A stretch of DNA of 29,078 nt from a virus: positions 1-29,078 of the IMG/VR virus record IMGVR_UViG_3300014501_000056. One strand, 5' to 3'. The notes under the pieces are model-generated. The model worked only from the letters and a program-made list of their open reading frames with translations, was not told the DNA's origin and did not search any database. How positions within the stretch are numbered: the first letter of the stretch is position 1; the number at the start of each line of letters is the position of its first letter. Both the position numbers and the translations under genes were made by a program. Below, one piece after another: positions 26,028-29,078 of the stretch.

Positions 26028-26437
26028 ACCGCCGACACTTTCTCCGAACGACGATTGGGGGCGTGGTGACCGTTGCAGCCGTCAAAGTCGCCGCGGCGAT
26101 GGGGCTGCTTAAAGATGTCGCTGCGCCCCAAACGGAAGACCGTTATTACGATATGCGCGGCGCGATGGTGACAGATGACCTGCTGCGCAAGGCGGAAGCG
26201 GCGCAAATACTGCAGCAGAGCGAACAGCGGGAGTCACGGCGCAGGGCGGAAGCGCTGTCGAAGCTGGATGAATTGCTGCACGAATACGGCTGGCAACGTT
26301 CAGACTTCAGAAGCGATCAGATTGAGCGCGCGGTGCAGCAATTATATCGTGCCCGCGAGCGTTGGCTGCGTCACGACCCAACATTGAAAAATTCGCCGGC
26401 TTGGATCGATCAACTATGCTGGGAGGAGTCAACTTGA
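26024..26437 (+). CDS. Tat-like protein with tape-measure C-terminal module (137 aa)
   Basis: NRRHFLRTTIGGVVTVAAVK is a better twin-arginine-type signal (R-R-x-F-L-R) than its relatives. LLKDVAAPQTED links to YYDMRGAMVTDDLLRKAEAA and then QILQQSEQR, matching the tape measure C-terminus nearly residue for residue, also at DNA level. The last ~70 residues (LDELLHEYGWQRSDFRSDQI, AVQQLYRARERWL) are a helical domain not seen in the tape measure. AGGAAAGCGGG is the Shine-Dalgarno. The stop overlaps the next start (TTGA). Confidence 0.65.
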   Translation: MNRRHFLRTTIGGVVTVAAVKVAAAMGLLKDVAAPQTEDRYYDMRGAMVTDDLLRKAEAAQILQQSEQRESRRRAEALSKLDELLHEYGWQRSDFRSDQIERAVQQLYRARERWLRHDPTLKNSPAWIDQLCWEEST

Positions 26438-26592
26438 GTTTGAGACGGAGAACTCGCTTCTGGCTCGGATGCATCGGTTTCGTGATCTGCGGGTTTGGGG
26501 CACTGATAGTTTGGCATAACAACCACGTCGCCGCCGCATGGGCTGCCATAGCCGCTGTGTGGGCATTATGTTTCGCAATCCGCGGTAACTAG
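26434..26592 (+). CDS. Small two-TM membrane protein (52 aa)
   Basis: TTG start at 26434, coupled to the preceding stop and preceded by GGGAGGAGTCAAC. SLRRRTRFWLGCIGFVICGF and AAAWAAIAAVWALCFAI give two membrane helices with a positively charged N-terminus (cytoplasmic). No family is recognised; location beside the Tat-like proteins suggests a joint membrane function such as superinfection exclusion (inference). Confidence 0.55.
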   Translation: MSLRRRTRFWLGCIGFVICGFGALIVWHNNHVAAAWAAIAAVWALCFAIRGN

Positions 26593-26608
26593 AAGCCATC
26601 AGAAGCCA

Positions 26609-26926
26609 TCAGCTCGCTTTCTCTCGCCCCGGCTTATTTTTGCTTTTTCCTGAACCCTTTGGGCGCCCGCCCCGCTTGCCACATGCCACGTTGAATGCAT
26701 GGCTGCGTCTTTGGGCAGACGTCTGTCCGCCCTTGGACCCCTTGCAAGCCTGACAAAATACGAGCCTGAGTTCATCTGGGTGTTTTGGACAAAAGTAGCT
26801 GTAGAAGTCGTCGCAGAAGCGGCAGTAAAAGGTTCGGCTGAATCCACGCACCGCGACCATGGGTTCGCCTCGCTGCTCTTTCGGATGTTTCGGACAATAG
26901 ACTTCCTTGACTGCTTTACTTCCCAT
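26609..26926 (-). CDS. Cys/His-rich zinc protein with basic tail (105 aa)
   Basis: The start 26926 is chosen because conserved-looking sequence begins there (VKEVYCPKHPKEQRGEP) after a GGGGGG-type Shine-Dalgarno. YCPKHP and YFCPKHP are two copies of one motif, with FYCRFCDDF and FCQACKG between and after, so two zinc sites are likely. The C-terminal GKRGGRPKGSGKSKNKPGRE is an AT-hook-like basic tail. A DNA- or RNA-binding regulator is likely. Its leader contains a promoter and a long inverted repeat. Confidence 0.55.
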   Translation of the reverse strand: MGSKAVKEVYCPKHPKEQRGEPMVAVRGFSRTFYCRFCDDFYSYFCPKHPDELRLVFCQACKGSKGGQTSAQRRSHAFNVACGKRGGRPKGSGKSKNKPGREKAS

Positions 26927-26942
26927 GGACCCCCCATGGCCA

Positions 26943-26979
26943 GATGATCCCCAAGGCGACCCATCCCTTGGGATCATCA
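26943..26979. promoter_or_regulatory. Inverted repeat between promoter and start of zinc protein gene
   Basis: GATGATCCCCAAGG at the left and CCTTGGGATCATC at the right, arms complementary with one unpaired base. It may be an operator or leader hairpin. Confidence 0.6.
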
Positions 26980-27007
26980 TTAGATCACATGGGCGATCCC
27001 ATGCCAA
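26979..27007 (-). promoter_or_regulatory. Promoter of the zinc protein gene
   Basis: TTGGCA (27007-27002), 17-base spacer, TCTAAT (26984-26979) on the minus strand, followed by GATGATCCC. Confidence 0.5.
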
Positions 27008-27066
27008 TTTTACGAAAACAGAACAACAGGTAAATTGGCGCTGCAACGGGCCGCGTCGGACCCTAT

Positions 27067-27121
27067 AGCCAGCAGGCGGCTTTGTTACGTTTCGCGAACT
27101 ATGTAAGCCAGCCGATGGCTT
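27067..27121. promoter_or_regulatory. Two AAGCC/GGCTT palindromes
   Basis: AGCC-AGCAGGC-GGCT (27067-27081) and AAGCC-AGCCGAT-GGCTT (27105-27121) in the control gap between the zinc protein and the HTH gene. A heptamer repeat (27130-27163) and a further half site CCGGCTGGCTTAG follow. The gap 26927-27276 otherwise holds only promoters. Confidence 0.55.
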
Positions 27122-27129
27122 TAGTGTTC

Positions 27130-27163
27130 GGCTAGAAGCTAGGAGCTGAGAGCTGACAGCTTA
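27130..27163. repeat. AGCTAGAAGCT / AGCTGAG heptamer repeat
   Basis: CTAGAAGCTAGGAGCTGAGA and on, mixing both heptamer variants. Confidence 0.7.
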
Positions 27164-27236
27164 TTTACCAAACCCACCGGCTGGCTTAGATCACAGGAAA
27201 TCCACAGCTATTACTACGAAAACCGCGCTTTCCCTA

Positions 27237-27266
27237 TTGACAGGGCTTTTGCAGGAAGCATAGTTT
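27237..27266 (+). promoter_or_regulatory. Promoter of the HTH gene
   Basis: TTGACA (27237-27242), 18-base spacer, TAGTTT (27261-27266), ATG ten bases later without Shine-Dalgarno. Confidence 0.5.
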
Positions 27267-27276
27267 TGCTCTCACT

Positions 27277-27552
27277 ATGACGGGCCTTGAACATCATTAC
27301 ACCATTCAGGAAATTGCCGAGCGCTGGAACATCGGCTATGAGAAGGTGCGCCAGATTTTCGATGTCGAAGACGGCGTGCTTCGCATTGGCGAAGCTACCC
27401 GCCTGTCGGCGCGCCGCAAGTACAAGCGCCGCTACTTCACTCTGCGGGTGCCGGAATCGGTGCTGCTGCGGGTGGAAGCGCGCTTAATGAACAAACGGCC
27501 GCCGGCTCAGTCCGGAGGCCTCAACAGCCAGCGGCGGCTCGAGGCGACCTAA
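27277..27552 (+). CDS. Excisionase-like HTH protein (91 aa)
   Basis: HYTIQEIAERWNIGYEKVRQ is a clear MerR/excisionase-type helix-turn-helix (HTH_17-like), followed by FDVEDGVLRIGE, as in proteins that bind with helix 3 and a wing; then RRYFTLRVPESVLLRVEARL. Its gene converges on the integrase gene and overlaps it by 69 bases at the 3' ends, the arrangement of a recombination directionality factor or a lysogeny regulator. Size (~90) is normal for excisionases. Which of the two it is cannot be decided from sequence. Confidence 0.65.
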   Translation: MTGLEHHYTIQEIAERWNIGYEKVRQIFDVEDGVLRIGEATRLSARRKYKRRYFTLRVPESVLLRVEARLMNKRPPAQSGGLNSQRRLEAT

Positions 27553-28869
27553 GGCCGCACGCTGATCCGCAATGCAGTGGTTGATCCGCTTCTGGATCCA
27601 GAACAGGTAAGATTTTTGCGTCATCTGGACCGTCGCATGCCCGAGAGCCTTGGCCACATTTTCGAGCGCCACGCCCCGCGAGATCATATCAATCGCGAAG
27701 GTATCGCGCAGCATGTGAGGGTGCGCCTCGCGCACTTCGCCAACCTCGGTCTCAATCTCTCCGATCTTAGCGGCGCTGCAGAGCTTCTGAAAACGGTCGC
27801 GCCACACTTCCGTGTTCTGCTTCTCGCTGCGGTCGGGAAACCGCATGGGCTGCTCGGCCGACGAACCTTCTTCCGCGGGAATCGAACGCAGCCGCGCAGC
27901 CACGTCCGCGGGCAAAGCGATGACGGCAATCTGGCTGTTCTTGTGTCTCCGGTAGGTGAGCACATTGGTCGTCGAGTCGAGATGCAGTTGCGGGCGGAAG
28001 TGCACAATATCGATCACGGCCATGCCCGCCCAGCGGCCCAGCTCCAAAAACGCACGCAGCCGGGCGGCATAATTTTCTTTGGCGTGCCCGCGCTTCGGTT
28101 GGCAAAACGGCAGCGTAGCCAGCAGGCGCGCATACTGGTCGTCCGAGAAGGCGCCGCAGCGGTTGCCGCGCCGTACCCGGAAAGAATTCTGGCGTCCGAA
28201 GCGTGGCAGCTTTTCGAGATAGTTGCGATCGCGGGCCCAGCGAAAAAATGTGGTGGCAATCGAGCGCCATACGCTGCCCGTCAAATCGTTCGAGTGCCAC
28301 TCCCCCGCCCACTCTTCAATCAGCTGCGTCGAAATCTGCTCTACGCGGGTAATCGGAGCCAACGCCCGCGGATTGTAGCGGTCGAGAAAATCGAGCAGCG
28401 CGGGATTGAGCGAATGCCTTCGCTGGTAGGGCTGCACCACGCGGCGGGCGAAAATTGTGCGCACGGTGCGAATGTGCGATGCGGAAAGCTTGCGCGCGGT
28501 GAGCGCAGCCAGGTAACGCGTGACCGCGTCTTCAATGGTGATCCCCGGCTCGGGATGAGTGATGGCCCGGGCCTCGGCAATTTCCGGATCAAAGCCTTTC
28601 AGAAGTTTCTGCGCCACCTCGCAGGCTTCGGTAAAGCTCGAAGTGCGCGCCGCCTGCACCGTGACCTGGCCGTCGCGCGGCTTCGAGTAGATCCACTTGG
28701 GGCAGCGGCAGCTGTTCTGGTTGGAAGAAGTGAGCGGACAGCCCTGCAGGTGGCGCCGGGTGTAGACGCGGACGGCGCCGTATGGGGAAGAGAAATAGAT
28801 GCGCGCATCGCGCGACCATTTGGGGGCGGCTGGCAGCTGGGCGGCTTTCGGTTTAGAGTGATCCTTCAT
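27484..28869 (-). CDS. int: Phage integrase (tyrosine recombinase)
   Basis: 461 residues from ATG 28869. An N-terminal Cys cluster (GCPLTSSNQNSCRCPKW) and a SAM-like core-binding domain (~110-215) precede the catalytic domain. HMLRDTFAIDMI holds His385 and Arg388; LGHATVQMTQKSYLFW holds His411 and Tyr421. The first Arg box, usually GLRxxD or GLAIRD, reads GMAVID here, so the first catalytic Arg appears to be missing. The end (FWIQKRINHCIADQRAAL) is typical of Acidobacteriota integrases. It sits at the right boundary, next to a probable host gene, so it most likely integrated this prophage. Confidence 0.85.
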   Translation of the reverse strand: MKDHSKPKAAQLPAAPKWSRDARIYFSSPYGAVRVYTRRHLQGCPLTSSNQNSCRCPKWIYSKPRDGQVTVQAARTSSFTEACEVAQKLLKGFDPEIAEARAITHPEPGITIEDAVTRYLAALTARKLSASHIRTVRTIFARRVVQPYQRRHSLNPALLDFLDRYNPRALAPITRVEQISTQLIEEWAGEWHSNDLTGSVWRSIATTFFRWARDRNYLEKLPRFGRQNSFRVRRGNRCGAFSDDQYARLLATLPFCQPKRGHAKENYAARLRAFLELGRWAGMAVIDIVHFRPQLHLDSTTNVLTYRRHKNSQIAVIALPADVAARLRSIPAEEGSSAEQPMRFPDRSEKQNTEVWRDRFQKLCSAAKIGEIETEVGEVREAHPHMLRDTFAIDMISRGVALENVAKALGHATVQMTQKSYLFWIQKRINHCIADQRAALGRLEPPLAVEASGLSRRPFVH

Positions 28870-28878
28870 GGTGATCCC

Positions 28879-28911
28879 ACTATACACGGATTGTGCACCA
28901 AGTGTGCACAA
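28879..28911 (-). promoter_or_regulatory. Integrase promoter with 21-bp operator palindrome
   Basis: TATAGT (28884-28879) lies nine bases before the start codon. Upstream, TTGTGCAC-CAAGT-GTGCACAA (28891-28911) is a perfect 8-base-arm palindrome covering the -35 region, where a dimeric repressor would shut off int. Confidence 0.65.
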
Positions 28912-28980
28912 AGAAAAGAGGCAAACTTGCATAGTGTAATCAGTAAGTTACAGGTTAGCCGAATTAGGTATTATAGCTTC

Positions 28981-29078
28981 GTGCGACGCGCCTGCGTTCT
29001 TCTCGCTATCACCACAATTTGGCTCGGCGGCTGCTATCGCGGCTCCCGACCCCCTCGTATCGGGACTGCGGCCCCTGA
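28981..29078 (+). CDS. Lipoprotein gene, 5' end only (probable host gene)
   Basis: GTG start. The frame reads RRACVLLAITTIWLGGC, a signal peptide with lipobox L-G-G-C (Cys18), then YRGSRPPRIGTAAP, and runs off the window. TATTAT (28969-28974) lies six bases before the start, suggesting a leaderless mRNA. The lack of phage character and the position outside the integrase suggest bacterial chromosome, so the prophage boundary is likely between about 28912 and 28980. Confidence 0.5.
   Translation, partial: MRRACVLLAITTIWLGGCYRGSRPPRIGTAAP

Noticed and set aside
1-29078. tRNA or rRNA genes
   Set aside because: No cloverleaf with TTCRANNC or rRNA signature sequence was noticed on either strand by eye; a tRNA search would settle it.

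Overview
The window is most of an integrated tailed phage (siphovirus-like prophage), read from the end of the tail tape-measure gene on the left to the integrase on the right, with the first codons of a probable host lipoprotein gene at the extreme right edge. Host features point to a GC-rich Acidobacteriota (Terriglobia-type) genome. The space between genes is packed with dispersed repeat families that I associate with that phylum (GGGTGCCCCATTC hairpins, TGTCATCCCGAGC elements, AGCTAGAAGCT heptamers), and the Ig-like domains and the integrase are of a style common there. This is recognition from memory, not a database search.

Layout. 1-7.1 kb is the tail tip module on the + strand: tape measure C-terminus, a tail protein, a hub protein with a Big_2 domain, a DUF6950/NlpC-like peptidase, and a gpJ-like hub/fibre protein split into two genes. 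A four-gene minus-strand cassette (0.8-1.7 kb) with its own promoter sits inside this module. 7.2-10.5 kb carries a coiled-coil/Ig-like protein and the lysis cassette (GH73 endolysin, 3-TM holin, coiled-coil membrane protein). 10.6-15.0 kb holds accessory genes: a zinc-knuckle protein, an orphan NarL-type response regulator, a possible lectin-like protein and a tyrosine recombinase. 15.2-18.2 kb is a + strand cluster: ParB-like protein, twin-arginine-like small protein, zinc proteins, a frameshifted gene and a ribbon-helix-helix protein. 18.4-24.9 kb is the leftward early/replication operon: replication initiator, helicase-loader-like protein, HerA-type ATPase, radical SAM enzyme, HNH endonuclease and several tiny coupled genes. 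25.0-26.6 kb is a rightward operon encoding two small Tat-signal-like proteins whose C-termini copy the end of the tape measure protein. 26.6-28.9 kb holds a zinc protein, a small HTH (excisionase-like) protein and the integrase.

The most unusual content is the relation between repeats and gene expression. (TGANTCAA)n octamers lie immediately before start codons and form ladders of overlapping ATGA stop-starts. (AGCTAGN)n heptamers supply a stop codon plus the AGGAG Shine-Dalgarno of the next gene. GGGTGCCCC hairpins close transcription units and in places are translated. A 17-bp half-palindrome (AAGCCAGCnGnyGGCTT) recurs at promoters. The strongest functional hypothesis is that the Tat-like proteins carrying a tape-measure mimic are superinfection-exclusion proteins.
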